Numbered from the stretch's first letter, positions 6,405 through 13,153 are shown. The stretch: 19,020 bases of DNA from Planctomycetota bacterium (GCA_029777755.1 JAKORQ010000171.1:1-19020), one strand, 5' to 3'. Notes: generated by a model from the letters alone, not told the origin. Numbers and translations are program-made.

Positions 6405-7088
6405 ATGAAGATGATTGCCCGAAAACTGCTGGTTGCGATGTTTGCCTTGATGCCTGTGGCGGCGCTGGCGCAGTCTCCCGAGCCGCCGACGACGCCCCCG
6501 GATACGGAAGGGGAGGAGACGGTGCATCGACCGCGCCAGTTCGGGCGCTTCGCCTCGCCCAGCGATGATGAAGTCGATGACGCGATGGCGTTCATGCGGG
6601 AGAATGCCCCGAATCGCACGCTTGCGCTGCAGATGCTGCCGGATGATGGCACTTCGCTTCGCCGCAACGTGATGGGATTTATGGTGGCCCGCTACCGTAT
6701 GCTGGAGGGGATCAAGCGGGAGGATCCCAAGCTGTACGAGACAAAGGTGGCACAGCTCCGGGTGGAAGATGAACTGTACGGGCTGCTCTCCTCCGGCGAC
6801 ACTCCCGAGGAGCGCGAGAAGATGCGCGACCAGATCACTCGGGCCTCGCGCCGGCTCTATGAGCTGAGCCTTGAGGAGCGGCAGCAGCGGATCGAGCGCC
6901 TGAAGGAGTTCATCGAGCGCGAGCAGAATGATCTCGCCGTCGACCGTAGCCAGATCGACGCCATGGTGAACGCCAGGGTCGAAGTGTTGATCCAGGAAGG
7001 GCAGTCGGGGCTTCGCAAGGATGTCAGCCGGCGCGATCGCCGGAGAGACCGGGAACGCACTCCCAGTACGCATCCCGGCCGGCAATAG
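6405..7088 (+). CDS. Secreted, highly charged helical protein in the sigma operon
   Basis: A 227-residue product of no recognised family. A signal peptide (basic MKMIARK, hydrophobic core, MPVAALAQ with cleavage after AQ or ALA) is followed by a Pro/Thr-rich segment (PEPPTTPPDTEGEE). A long charged helical region covers about 60-200, with likely coiled coil around EERQQRIERLKEFIEREQND. An Arg-rich end (RRDRRRDRER) closes the protein. GAGG lies four bases before the chosen ATG; a second ATG two codons on is possible. It begins 10 bases after the anti-sigma stop, so it is co-transcribed. The periplasmic helical nature recalls Spy/CpxP-type sensors or chaperones, but no LTxxQ motif is visible. 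A role as periplasmic partner of the anti-sigma factor is inference. Confidence 0.65.
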   Translation: MKMIARKLLVAMFALMPVAALAQSPEPPTTPPDTEGEETVHRPRQFGRFASPSDDEVDDAMAFMRENAPNRTLALQMLPDDGTSLRRNVMGFMVARYRMLEGIKREDPKLYETKVAQLRVEDELYGLLSSGDTPEEREKMRDQITRASRRLYELSLEERQQRIERLKEFIEREQNDLAVDRSQIDAMVNARVEVLIQEGQSGLRKDVSRRDRRRDRERTPSTHPGRQ

Positions 7089-7092
7089 TTCC

Positions 7093-7329
7093 CTAGTTGA
7101 GCTTGAGCTGCTTTTTTAGTTCATCCAGGGACTGCACACCCTCGGGCAAGGTCGCCTCCTCGGTTAGCATGACCGGGATTCCATCGCGAATGGGATAGCG
7201 CAAGCCACCCTGCTCTGCCACGAGCCAATCTCCCTCGCGCCGCAGCCGGCTGTGGGTAAGGGGGCAGCGCAGGATCTCAAGCAGACGTTCGTCGAAGCTG
7301 TTTTCCTTGGAGTTCTGATTCTGGCTCAT
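7093..7329 (-). CDS. Trm112/UPF0434 (YcaR-like) family protein
   Basis: A small 78-residue protein. FDERLLEILRCPLTHSRL and LRYPIRDGIPVMLTEEA are the two conserved blocks of the UPF0434/Trm112-like family. Only one cysteine (residue 22, in CPLT) is present, so the zinc ribbon of the classical CxxC members is absent, as in many bacterial members. In eukaryotes Trm112 activates methyltransferases; the bacterial role is not well defined. The stop is only four bases from the stop of the convergent secreted-protein gene at 7088, leaving no room for a terminator. The ATG at 7329 begins MSQNQN. Confidence 0.85.
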   Translation of the reverse strand: MSQNQNSKENSFDERLLEILRCPLTHSRLRREGDWLVAEQGGLRYPIRDGIPVMLTEEATLPEGVQSLDELKKQLKLN

Positions 7330-7416
7330 CGCAAAGCTAGAGTATCTCGACGAAGGAACTCCCGCCAGTGGCCGTTAGTTTTCCTGCAAGATGTGCCTGG
7401 AGCAAAGGTTGGAGAA

Positions 7417-7445
7417 CTGGCATATTTGCGCCCTTAAGGTAGAAT
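7417..7445 (+). promoter_or_regulatory. Possible promoter for the HNH protein
   Basis: CTGGCA (7417-7422, four of six matches) and TAGAAT (7440-7445, five of six) are separated by 17 bases. They sit in the divergent region between the Trm112-like gene and the HNH gene, about 75 bases before the latter's start. A small inverted repeat, TGCACC-GCT-GGTGCA, at 7474-7488 lies in the predicted leader. Confidence 0.35.
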
Positions 7446-7523
7446 CCCCACATCGGCAGCAAAGGTGCCGTGTTGCACCGCTGGTGCAGTAACAGGGTAA
7501 GGTGGCTTTGGGCAGGACTGACT

Positions 7524-8234
7524 ATGGGTCCGAGTTCTGGGGCAATTTCCTCCCGAATCATGCAGCCCGCCGAGGCGGCCGCGGTTGCGGTGCCTACCCC
7601 CGTCGCCCTGCAGAGCAATGTCCTGGTGCTCAACCGACTCTACCAGGCGATCCGCATCATCAATGTTCGCCGGGCGTTTTCCCTCCTGTGCCGCGACCTG
7701 GCCGAGGTCATCCATATCGAGGAAGGTTCCAACGGCAGAAGCCAGTGGATGAACCTCAACTTCACCGATTGGCGAGAGCTGTCTGAACTTAAGGCCCAGT
7801 TTGAGCCGGATGACTATGAATGGATCCACACGGTTCGCTTCCAGATTGCCGTGCCGCGGATTATCCGCCTGCTGGGATACGACAAGCTCCCCCGGCAGGA
7901 GGTGAAGTTTAACCGTCGCAACATCTTCGCCCGCGACAACAATCGCTGCCAGTACTGCGGCAAGCGCTTCCCCACCACCGACCTGTCGCTGGATCACGTC
8001 ATCCCCAAGAGCCAGGGCGGCAAGAGCACCTGGGAGAACATCGTCTGCGCCTGCATCAAGTGCAATGTAAAAAAGGGCGGGCGAACCCCCGAGCAGGCCA
8101 ACATGCACCTGATCACCAGGCCAGTGAAGCCCAAGCGCTCGCCAGTGATCAACATTCGCCTGGCCGACGAGCGTTACCAGAGCTGGAAGCAGTTTCTGGA
8201 CAACGCCTACTGGACGGTGGAGCTCAAGTCCTAG
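7524..8234 (+). CDS. HNH endonuclease domain protein
   Basis: A 236-residue protein with a complete HNH (beta-beta-alpha-metal) module in its C-terminal half. It shows RCQYCGK (Cys 132 and 135), LSLDHVIPKSQGGKSTWENIV (Asp147-His148, Asn162) and CACIKCNVKKGGRTP (Cys 167 and 170, with the final Asn). The four cysteines should bind structural zinc, and His148 is the expected general base. The N-terminal half (VLVLNRLYQAIRIINVRRAF and onward) matches the helical domain common in stand-alone HNH proteins of planctomycetes and other bacteria. The ATG at 7524 is preferred, with AGGA six bases upstream; the frame extends to a GTG at 7470. Such single HNH genes are chromosomal and of unknown role. No methylase or phage gene is nearby. 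Confidence 0.88.
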   Translation: MGPSSGAISSRIMQPAEAAAVAVPTPVALQSNVLVLNRLYQAIRIINVRRAFSLLCRDLAEVIHIEEGSNGRSQWMNLNFTDWRELSELKAQFEPDDYEWIHTVRFQIAVPRIIRLLGYDKLPRQEVKFNRRNIFARDNNRCQYCGKRFPTTDLSLDHVIPKSQGGKSTWENIVCACIKCNVKKGGRTPEQANMHLITRPVKPKRSPVINIRLADERYQSWKQFLDNAYWTVELKS

Positions 8235-8336
8235 AGCTGGCTTGCCCCAAAGTGGAGGGTCCTCCGCCCGCGGGAGGCAAGGCGCTCCTCGACGTGGATC
8301 TGCTTCCGGAGCAAAGGCGCTCGCCGGATCAGTCGA

Positions 8337-8355
8337 GCAGTTCCGCCGGAACTGC
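8337..8355. terminator. Hairpin in convergent gap
   Basis: GCAGTTCC and GGAACTGC (8 bp, loop GCC) lie between the HNH gene stop (8234) and the stop of the convergent DUF481 gene (8430). A shorter GC-rich repeat, CCTCC/GGAGG, is at 8261-8277. No U run follows on either strand, so a bidirectional terminator role is plausible but weakly supported. Confidence 0.35.
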
Positions 8356-8429
8356 GGAATCTCCCAAGCGCAGCAGTCCAGGGCACGTCCTCAGTGACTG
8401 CTCCGTCATGCGCAGCTCCGCCTCATCGT

Positions 8430-9662
8430 TCAGAAGGAATATCCCACCATCGCATGGTAGGAGATGTCGGTCGATTGCTGCTCTTCCCCGGGGGTTGAGT
8501 CGTAGGTGAAGACAATTCGCAGCTCGGTAAACACCCGTCCGGTCATGCTCACCCGCAGCCCCGCGTCGGCGTTCGCCACGTAATCGCTGAAGTCATCAAT
8601 GCGCGGCAGGATCTCGAAGTTGTGCGTGAGCTTCACCCGGTCGTTGAGCGAATGGCTCACATGCCAGGCAGCGCGGAGGGCTGAGTACTGCTGGATCTCG
8701 TGCGGACTGTAGCGGCGTTCGTACACCCAGTTGAGGCCGGCTTCGGTATTGATGCTGGTGTTATCCGTCTCCAGCCACTGGTAGCCGATACCGCCGCCGG
8801 GCGTGGCCCGCAGCATCAGTTTCTGGAGACGATCCTGCTCAAAGCGGGAGCCGGTGTACAGGTACCACTTTGGCCGGACGAAGTAATTGTACTCTCCGTA
8901 TATCGACAGGTTGTTGGCGGTGGTGTAGCGATCGTCGCTGCCTTGTGCTTTCTCCCGGCCATAGTTCCAGATCCCGTTGGACTCCAGGCGCTGCTTGAGC
9001 GTTCGGCGGGAAAAGTCGTATGCGAGCGTGAGCGTCTCGGAGTTGGTATTGCCGCGATACAGGGTGGCGCCGGCGCTCATGCTTCCTGACCACTGGGTGG
9101 TGCTGCCGCTTCCGCTGGCCATGCGCACGAGCTGATCGTTACGGATGATGCGAACGGTTCCCGGGGGAGGCTCTGGCGGGGCGGCCGGGCTGGTGGTCGC
9201 CGGCATCGTTTCAGGGGTATCCAAGGCAACCCCGGCGGAGGCAGGCTGCGACTGATCAGCCGCGGGAAGCTCGGCCAGCTCGATCGCCGGCCGCGTCGTC
9301 GGCTGTGCGACTTGCCCTGTCGTCGGCTCGATGGTGGGCTCGGTGGTTGGGAAAGTAGCGGGAACCTCGGCCGGCGCCAGGTGTAGATAGCCTTCCTTCC
9401 ACAGCAGCACTTTCATGCCGGTGCTGGCCGTGCCGTCCTCCAGCAGCAGCGATACCGGTCCATCGGTATAAAACTCCTGCACCTTCTCCAGGTCGATGAT
9501 CTGCTCCCCGAAGTTCTCGGTCTTCACCTTTATGCGCGACTTGCCGATGGCAGTGACGATTCCATGCACGCGGTCGCCATTCCTGAAAATGAGCTCGTCA
9601 GCCATCGCGATCGAGCTGAGGGAGGCGGCTACAACCAGGCCACAGGCAAGTAACTTCTTCAT
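8430..9662 (-). CDS. DUF481 outer-membrane beta-barrel protein
   Basis: A 410-residue predicted outer-membrane protein. A signal peptide (MKKLLACG, hydrophobic core, SIAMA) is followed by an SH3/LSm-like N-terminal domain (DELIFRNGDRVHGIVTAIG to about residue 85). A Pro/Thr/Ala-rich linker covers about 100-175. The DUF481 barrel follows from about 190, with SGSMSAGATLYRGNTNSETL, alternating aromatic strands and a terminal YSF, the usual C-terminal barrel signature. Family members such as YdiY have no settled function. The gene follows arfB by 47 bases on the same strand and ends convergently with the HNH gene. No good Shine-Dalgarno precedes the ATG. Confidence 0.87.
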   Translation of the reverse strand: MKKLLACGLVVAASLSSIAMADELIFRNGDRVHGIVTAIGKSRIKVKTENFGEQIIDLEKVQEFYTDGPVSLLLEDGTASTGMKVLLWKEGYLHLAPAEVPATFPTTEPTIEPTTGQVAQPTTRPAIELAELPAADQSQPASAGVALDTPETMPATTSPAAPPEPPPGTVRIIRNDQLVRMASGSGSTTQWSGSMSAGATLYRGNTNSETLTLAYDFSRRTLKQRLESNGIWNYGREKAQGSDDRYTTANNLSIYGEYNYFVRPKWYLYTGSRFEQDRLQKLMLRATPGGGIGYQWLETDNTSINTEAGLNWVYERRYSPHEIQQYSALRAAWHVSHSLNDRVKLTHNFEILPRIDDFSDYVANADAGLRVSMTGRVFTELRIVFTYDSTPGEEQQSTDISYHAMVGYSF

Positions 9663-9709
9663 GGCGATATTTGTGCAGAGGAAGATAGAGAACGTAAATG
9701 GGGCTCTTT

Positions 9710-10153
9710 CTACATATCCTGCTTGCGCCGAAGGGACTTTATCTCGCCCCGGCGTTTCTTGGCCTCCACCCGCCGCCGCTGGCTGGAGCGGGTGGGTCGG
9801 GTCGGCCGGCGCTTGCGCGGCAGCCGCGAGGCTTCTTCCAGTAACTGCCGCAGGATTGCGATGGCGACCTCGCGATTGGTTTCCTGCGAGCGGGTTTCCT
9901 GCGAGACGATGCGCAGCTCGCCTGATGCGGTGATCTTCTTGCCCGCCAGTGCCCGCAATCGCTGCATCATGGCTGGCGAGCCATTCTCGATGGCACCGAT
10001 CGGCACCCTCAGTTCCACGCGTGTGCTGACCTTGTTGACATTCTGGCCGCCGGGGCCGGAGGAGCGCGACATCGTGAACTGTATTGCCTCCAGTGGGATG
10101 CGCATCACGCCGCCGGTGATGCTGTCGGGCGGGTTGGTTGCGCTATCGCTCAT
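9710..10153 (-). CDS. arfB: Peptidyl-tRNA hydrolase ArfB (ribosome rescue)
   Basis: A 147-residue class I release-factor homologue that frees ribosomes stalled on broken mRNA by hydrolysing peptidyl-tRNA without a stop codon. It has the catalytic loop SRSSGPGGQNVNKVSTRVE with GGQ at residues 35-37. The basic C-terminal tail (KRRPTRPTRSSQRRR, then KKRRGEIKSLRRK) corresponds to the ArfB tail that enters the empty mRNA channel. The length matches ArfB, and the codon-recognition domains of RF1/RF2 are absent. Its ATG overlaps the stop of the preceding membrane-protein gene as ATGA, so the two are translationally coupled. Confidence 0.95.
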   Translation of the reverse strand: MSDSATNPPDSITGGVMRIPLEAIQFTMSRSSGPGGQNVNKVSTRVELRVPIGAIENGSPAMMQRLRALAGKKITASGELRIVSQETRSQETNREVAIAILRQLLEEASRLPRKRRPTRPTRSSQRRRVEAKKRRGEIKSLRRKQDM

Positions 10154-10803
10154 GGCTGTACCGGGACGACCTCTGGCTGTTTCTCGACGGCATCTGTCTC
10201 CTCATTCGCGTCGGTATCGCGCGGGTACTGGATCAGCGGCCTCATAGTTGGGGAGATGAGGTTGATGGCCCGCTGGTAGTGGATCTGGTCCACCTGCCGC
10301 GTTACGGTTGCGAAGAAGATCACGATCAGCAGCAGCATCAGGTCCAGGCGCAGCCAGCTCACCGGGCTGGTCGGCGGCCGATCGCCGGAGACGAGGTGCA
10401 GGGCAACGAGTATTGCAACGCCGGCCGAGAGCACGTGCGCTGCCCACCACCATCCCGTTCGCAGCGCCCAGGGGATGGTGTCGCGCTGCACCACATCCAC
10501 CGGGCTGGGTATGAACTCGCTTTCTATATATGTCTGCATGCGGAAGACGGTCATGTACGAGCCGGTGACGATGACGGCGACGATCGATCCCCACGTGATC
10601 CAACGGAACGTCCAGCGTGCCTGTGCGAACACCGCCAGTTGGGCCTGTTCCTTCAGGTCGGCAATCGCCATGGGGACGACCATCTCGTAGAAGAGGAAAC
10701 CTCCGACCAGCAGCATCGCCGCGATCAGGTGCACGTACCTGCACAGCAGGTAAAGAACGTTCAACCAGACGGCAAGCTGGCTGGTTTGATCAGTCATCCA
10801 CAT
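10150..10803 (-). CDS. Four-helix integral membrane protein, CopD-like in layout
   Basis: A 217-residue protein of uncertain function. Four hydrophobic segments are clear at about 14-44, 67-87, 117-139 and 150-168. Histidines lie in or near helices: His25 in CRYVHLIAAMLLVGG, and His123 and His136 in AAHVLSAGVAILVALHLV. This resembles CopD/DUF2269-like four-helix proteins, but I cannot assign it firmly. The C-terminal tail is soluble and acidic. The start at 10803 is preceded by AGGAAGGTGAAACC. The frame is open upstream to 10956, but that stretch runs antisense through the Lys/Ala microgene. Its stop overlaps the arfB start. Confidence 0.7.
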   Translation of the reverse strand: MWMTDQTSQLAVWLNVLYLLCRYVHLIAAMLLVGGFLFYEMVVPMAIADLKEQAQLAVFAQARWTFRWITWGSIVAVIVTGSYMTVFRMQTYIESEFIPSPVDVVQRDTIPWALRTGWWWAAHVLSAGVAILVALHLVSGDRPPTSPVSWLRLDLMLLLIVIFFATVTRQVDQIHYQRAINLISPTMRPLIQYPRDTDANEETDAVEKQPEVVPVQP

Positions 10804-10884
10804 GGTTTCACCTTCCTGTGAAGTGCGGTGGATTGCAGTGGCCCTTCGGGCAAGTGTAATGCGCGCAGAGTCCGCAAAAAAGCG

Positions 10885-10913
10885 TTGACTCGGTTTTTTT
10901 GCATGCGTACATT
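10885..10913 (+). promoter_or_regulatory. Sigma70-type promoter of the Lys/Ala microgene
   Basis: TTGACT (10885-10890, five of six matches) is followed after 17 bases by TACATT (10908-10913, four of six). The spacer holds a run of seven T. The expected transcription start is near 10920, just ahead of the Shine-Dalgarno sequence. Confidence 0.6.
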
Positions 10914-10940
10914 CCTTCTTGAGAAAGGAGGTTACGCGCC

Positions 10941-11015
10941 ATGGCGAAAGCTGCAAAGAAAACAGCCGCTAAGAAGACCGCGAAGAAGCCCGCGGCCAAG
11001 AAGGCCAAGAAGTAA
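10941..11015 (+). CDS. 24-residue Lys/Ala-rich histone-tail-like peptide
   Basis: An open frame of 24 codons from ATG to TAA encoding 11 Lys, 9 Ala, 2 Thr, 1 Pro and the initiator Met, arranged as AAKK-type repeats (KKTAAKKTAKKPAAKK). This matches the basic tails of histone H1, Hc1 and extended HU proteins, but without any folded domain. Expression signals are excellent. AAAGGAGGT, close to a full anti-Shine-Dalgarno complement, lies eight bases before the ATG, and a promoter with 17-base spacing precedes it. An in-frame TGA at 10920 shows that no longer N-terminal form exists. A strong terminator follows at 11113-11152. It probably binds DNA or RNA through charge. Nucleoid association is inference; it could also be a remnant of a longer histone-like gene. 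Confidence 0.72.
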   Translation: MAKAAKKTAAKKTAKKPAAKKAKK

Positions 11016-11065
11016 CTTCGCGATCGCCTCGCAGCGGTTCGTGGCCTTCTGACCGCAGCGAAGAC
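11016..11065 (+). ncRNA. Foldable 3' UTR element after the microgene
   Basis: Directly after the TAA, CTTCGC (from 11016) can pair with GCGAAG (ending near 11064), and inside this GCGGT can pair with ACCGC around a 13-base loop. The remaining 3' UTR runs to the terminator at 11113. No known riboswitch or small-RNA family is recognised. It may be only an mRNA-protecting structure. Confidence 0.3.
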
Positions 11066-11112
11066 GAATATCCTGATCGTGACCAAGGCTCCAACAGGTC
11101 AACGATCCATCA

Positions 11113-11152
11113 GGGAAGCTTCCCAGCCACGGCGGAAGCTTCCCGTGTTTTT
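11113..11152 (+). terminator. Strong intrinsic terminator
   Basis: GGGAAGCTTCC (11113-11123) pairs with GGAAGCTTCCC (11134-11144) as a perfect 11-bp stem with a 10-base loop, followed by GTGTTTTT. It ends the microgene transcript (about 230 bases from the predicted start) and separates it from the parA-like gene. Confidence 0.85.
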
Positions 11153-11178
11153 GGCAACGATCATCTGGCGCTGCTTTC

Positions 11179-11206
11179 TTGTTTTCCCTCGGCAAGTCGA
11201 GACAAT
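11179..11206 (+). promoter_or_regulatory. Possible promoter for the parA-like gene
   Basis: TTGTTT (11179-11184) and GACAAT (11201-11206, four of six matches) are 16 bases apart, just after the terminator and about 37 bases before the ATG at 11244. A promoter is needed here because the terminator closes the upstream unit. The match itself is modest. Confidence 0.3.
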
Positions 11207-11243
11207 CCCAGCGTTGAACTACACCATCGGGAGACAAAGGCGA

Positions 11244-12140
11244 ATGCGGGTCATCGCGTTGATGAATCAAAAGGGCGGCGTCGGGAAAACCACCACCAGC
11301 GCAAACCTGGGGGCGGCCCTCGCCGAAGCGGGCCAGCGGGTCTGCATGATCGACATGGACCCGCAGGCGCACCTCTCCATCAACTATGGCATCGAGCCGG
11401 AGAGTGTGGAAAAGAGCCTCTACACAATGCTCGTTGAGGAAGGCTCCTTCCTCGAGGCAATGCAGCGACTGGACAAGCGCATCGCACTGGTGCCTTCGTC
11501 CATCGACCTGGTCGCTGCCGAGGTGGAACTGGTGAACGTCCCCGGGCGCGAGACTCTCCTGCGCAATCGAATTGCCGCCGCCGACCATGACTTCGACTAC
11601 ATCCTGCTGGACTGTCCTCCCTCACTGGGGCTGCTGACGGTCAACGCGCTGGCGGCCGCCACCGATGTGATTATCCCCATGCAGGCACACTTCCTGGCGC
11701 TGCAGGGAGTGGGCAAGCTGCTGGAGACGGTGCAACTGGTTTCGCAGCAGATCAACCCGCAACTGCGCGTGGCCGGCATCGTGCTGACCATGTTCGATGC
11801 CCAGACGCGACTCTCCACCGAGGTTGTCCGCGACCTGCAGCAGTTCATCGAGCAGACCGCCGGCACCAATCTCCCCTGGTCGGATGCGGTGTTGTTCAAG
11901 ACCAGGATCCGCCGCAACATCAAGCTGGCCGAGAGCCCCAGCTTCGGGCAGACCATCTTTCAGTACGAGCCATCCAGCAATGGGGCGCAGGACTACCGGG
12001 CGCTGGCGCGCGAGGTCATCAACCTGTTCCGCCGCCGGGGCGAGAAACAGCAAGCGCCGGCCCCGGCCGCGGAGCCTTCCGGCGAGACAGTTGCCCCGGA
12101 GATTGCTTCCGATCCCGATGTGCAGCCACAGGGAGATTGA
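11244..12140 (+). CDS. parA: ParA/Soj-family partition ATPase
   Basis: A 298-residue ATPase of the MinD/ParA group. It has the deviant Walker A motif KGGVGKTTT (residues 10-18), MIDMDPQAHLSINYG (switch I region), Walker B ILLDCPPSLG (about 120-129) and RRNIKLAESPSFGQTI (about 223-238), characteristic of chromosomal Soj-like ParA. ParA proteins bind DNA non-specifically in the ATP form and move ParB-parS complexes or other cargo. A disordered Pro/Ala/Glu tail follows from about 265. The start is the ATG at 11244; the frame is open upstream to 11079 but runs through the terminator. No parB is adjacent. A VanZ-family gene follows three bases after the stop. Cargo other than the chromosome is possible. 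Confidence 0.85.
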   Translation: MRVIALMNQKGGVGKTTTSANLGAALAEAGQRVCMIDMDPQAHLSINYGIEPESVEKSLYTMLVEEGSFLEAMQRLDKRIALVPSSIDLVAAEVELVNVPGRETLLRNRIAAADHDFDYILLDCPPSLGLLTVNALAAATDVIIPMQAHFLALQGVGKLLETVQLVSQQINPQLRVAGIVLTMFDAQTRLSTEVVRDLQQFIEQTAGTNLPWSDAVLFKTRIRRNIKLAESPSFGQTIFQYEPSSNGAQDYRALAREVINLFRRRGEKQQAPAPAAEPSGETVAPEIASDPDVQPQGD

Positions 12141-12143
12141 CGC

Positions 12144-12545
12144 TTGAACGAGCGCCTTTACCGACTGATTCTGGTTGTCCTGGGCCTTTACTGGCTGGCG
12201 ATCTTCATCGGGACCCACCTGCCCCCGTCGGCCGTGCGCAATGTCCACGTCAGTGACAAGCTGCAGCACCTGGTCGCGTATGCGATCCTGACAGTTCTGC
12301 TTCGCCTGGCACTGGGACGAGTGTTTCGCAGCGCCGCCGACTGGATGACCATATCGATTGTGCTGGCGTATGGTGCGGTCGACGAATGGCTTCAGCCTCT
12401 GGTCAATCGCGGGGCGGAGCTCGCCGACTGGTTCGCGGACGCGGCCGGGGCGGCGGTAGGGATCAGCCTTTGCGGCCTGTTGCGACTCGTATACACCCGC
12501 CTGCTTGTCAGGAAATCCGCCGTCGAAGAGCTGGCGGAGACGTGA
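12144..12545 (+). CDS. VanZ-family membrane protein
   Basis: A 133-residue protein with four hydrophobic helices. VSDKLQHLVAYAILTVLL matches the conserved DKxxHxxxY helix of VanZ-like proteins. DEWLQPLVNRGAELADWFAD matches the DExxQ and ADxxAN region. VanZ homologues are linked to glycopeptide tolerance in enterococci, but the wider family has unknown roles. The start is TTG at 12144, with GGGAG eight bases upstream, three bases after the parA-like stop. Co-transcription with parA is very likely. Confidence 0.82.
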   Translation: MNERLYRLILVVLGLYWLAIFIGTHLPPSAVRNVHVSDKLQHLVAYAILTVLLRLALGRVFRSAADWMTISIVLAYGAVDEWLQPLVNRGAELADWFADAAGAAVGISLCGLLRLVYTRLLVRKSAVEELAET

Positions 12546-12619
12546 GCTTTATCACTGATAGCGGCATGGGAGGGCAATCTGCTTCAGGCCGCCGCAGAAC
12601 AGGTGTGATGACCGCTTAC

Positions 12620-12648
12620 TTGTGAAACTGGACCATCGCCCTTATTTT
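12620..12648 (+). promoter_or_regulatory. Possible promoter immediately upstream of ribH
   Basis: TTGTGA (12620-12625, four of six matches) and TATTTT (12643-12648, four of six) are 17 bases apart. The ribH ATG at 12661 is only 12 bases after the -10 element, so the transcript would have a leader of about six bases or none. No Shine-Dalgarno sequence precedes ribH, which fits a leaderless or nearly leaderless mRNA. Confidence 0.4.
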
Positions 12649-12660
12649 CTCCAGCCGTAG

Positions 12661-13149
12661 ATGAGTACCAAAGCACCAGTTTTCGCCGCGACTTCCCTTC
12701 CCCAGGGGGTGAGAGTCGGTATTGCCGCTGCCCGTTTCAACGCCGAGATCGTTGATGAACTGCTGAAGGGATGCAAAAAGCGCCTGAAGGAGCTGGGCGT
12801 TGCCGACGCGGATGTGGAGATGGTGCGCGTGCCGGGGGCGTTTGAACTGCCGCTGGCGGCCAAAGTCATGGCCCAGACCGGCCGATTCAATGCTGTAGTC
12901 TGCCTGGGAGCAGTGGTCCGGGGAGAGACGCCGCACTTTGACTACGTGGCCGGCGAATGCGCCCGTGGCATCCAGGATGTTGCGCTGGAAACGAACCTGC
13001 CGGTGATTTTCGGGGTACTCACTACCGATAACGAAGAGCAGGCTTGGGATCGGACTGGAGGCAGGCACGGCCACGTCGGAGTGCAGGCGGCCGAAGCCGC
13101 CGTGGAAATGATCGCTGCTCTCGCCGCCGTCAGGCGGGGCCGCCTATAG
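12661..13149 (+). CDS. ribH: 6,7-dimethyl-8-ribityllumazine synthase
   Basis: A 162-residue cytoplasmic enzyme of the penultimate riboflavin step. It condenses 5-amino-6-ribitylamino-uracil with 3,4-dihydroxy-2-butanone 4-phosphate to form lumazine, usually as a pentamer or 60-mer shell. It has AARFNAEIVDELL (substrate binding near residue 24), RVPGAFELPLAAK (56-68), GAVVRGETPHFDYV with catalytic His92, and PVIFGVLTTDNEEQAWDR (114-131). The length is normal. The 115 bases between the VanZ gene and ribH show no FMN riboswitch. nusB follows, a ribH-nusB pairing common across bacteria. Confidence 0.97.
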   Translation: MSTKAPVFAATSLPQGVRVGIAAARFNAEIVDELLKGCKKRLKELGVADADVEMVRVPGAFELPLAAKVMAQTGRFNAVVCLGAVVRGETPHFDYVAGECARGIQDVALETNLPVIFGVLTTDNEEQAWDRTGGRHGHVGVQAAEAAVEMIAALAAVRRGRL

Positions 13150-13153
13150 GCGC

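Noticed and set aside
7093..7329. Loss of zinc-binding cysteines in the Trm112-like protein as an unusual feature
   Set aside because: Single-cysteine CPLT or CPVT forms are common in bacterial UPF0434 members, so this is ordinary variation.
12546..12660. FMN riboswitch ahead of ribH
   Set aside because: The conserved FMN-aptamer segments are absent and the region is too short for the full aptamer plus expression platform.
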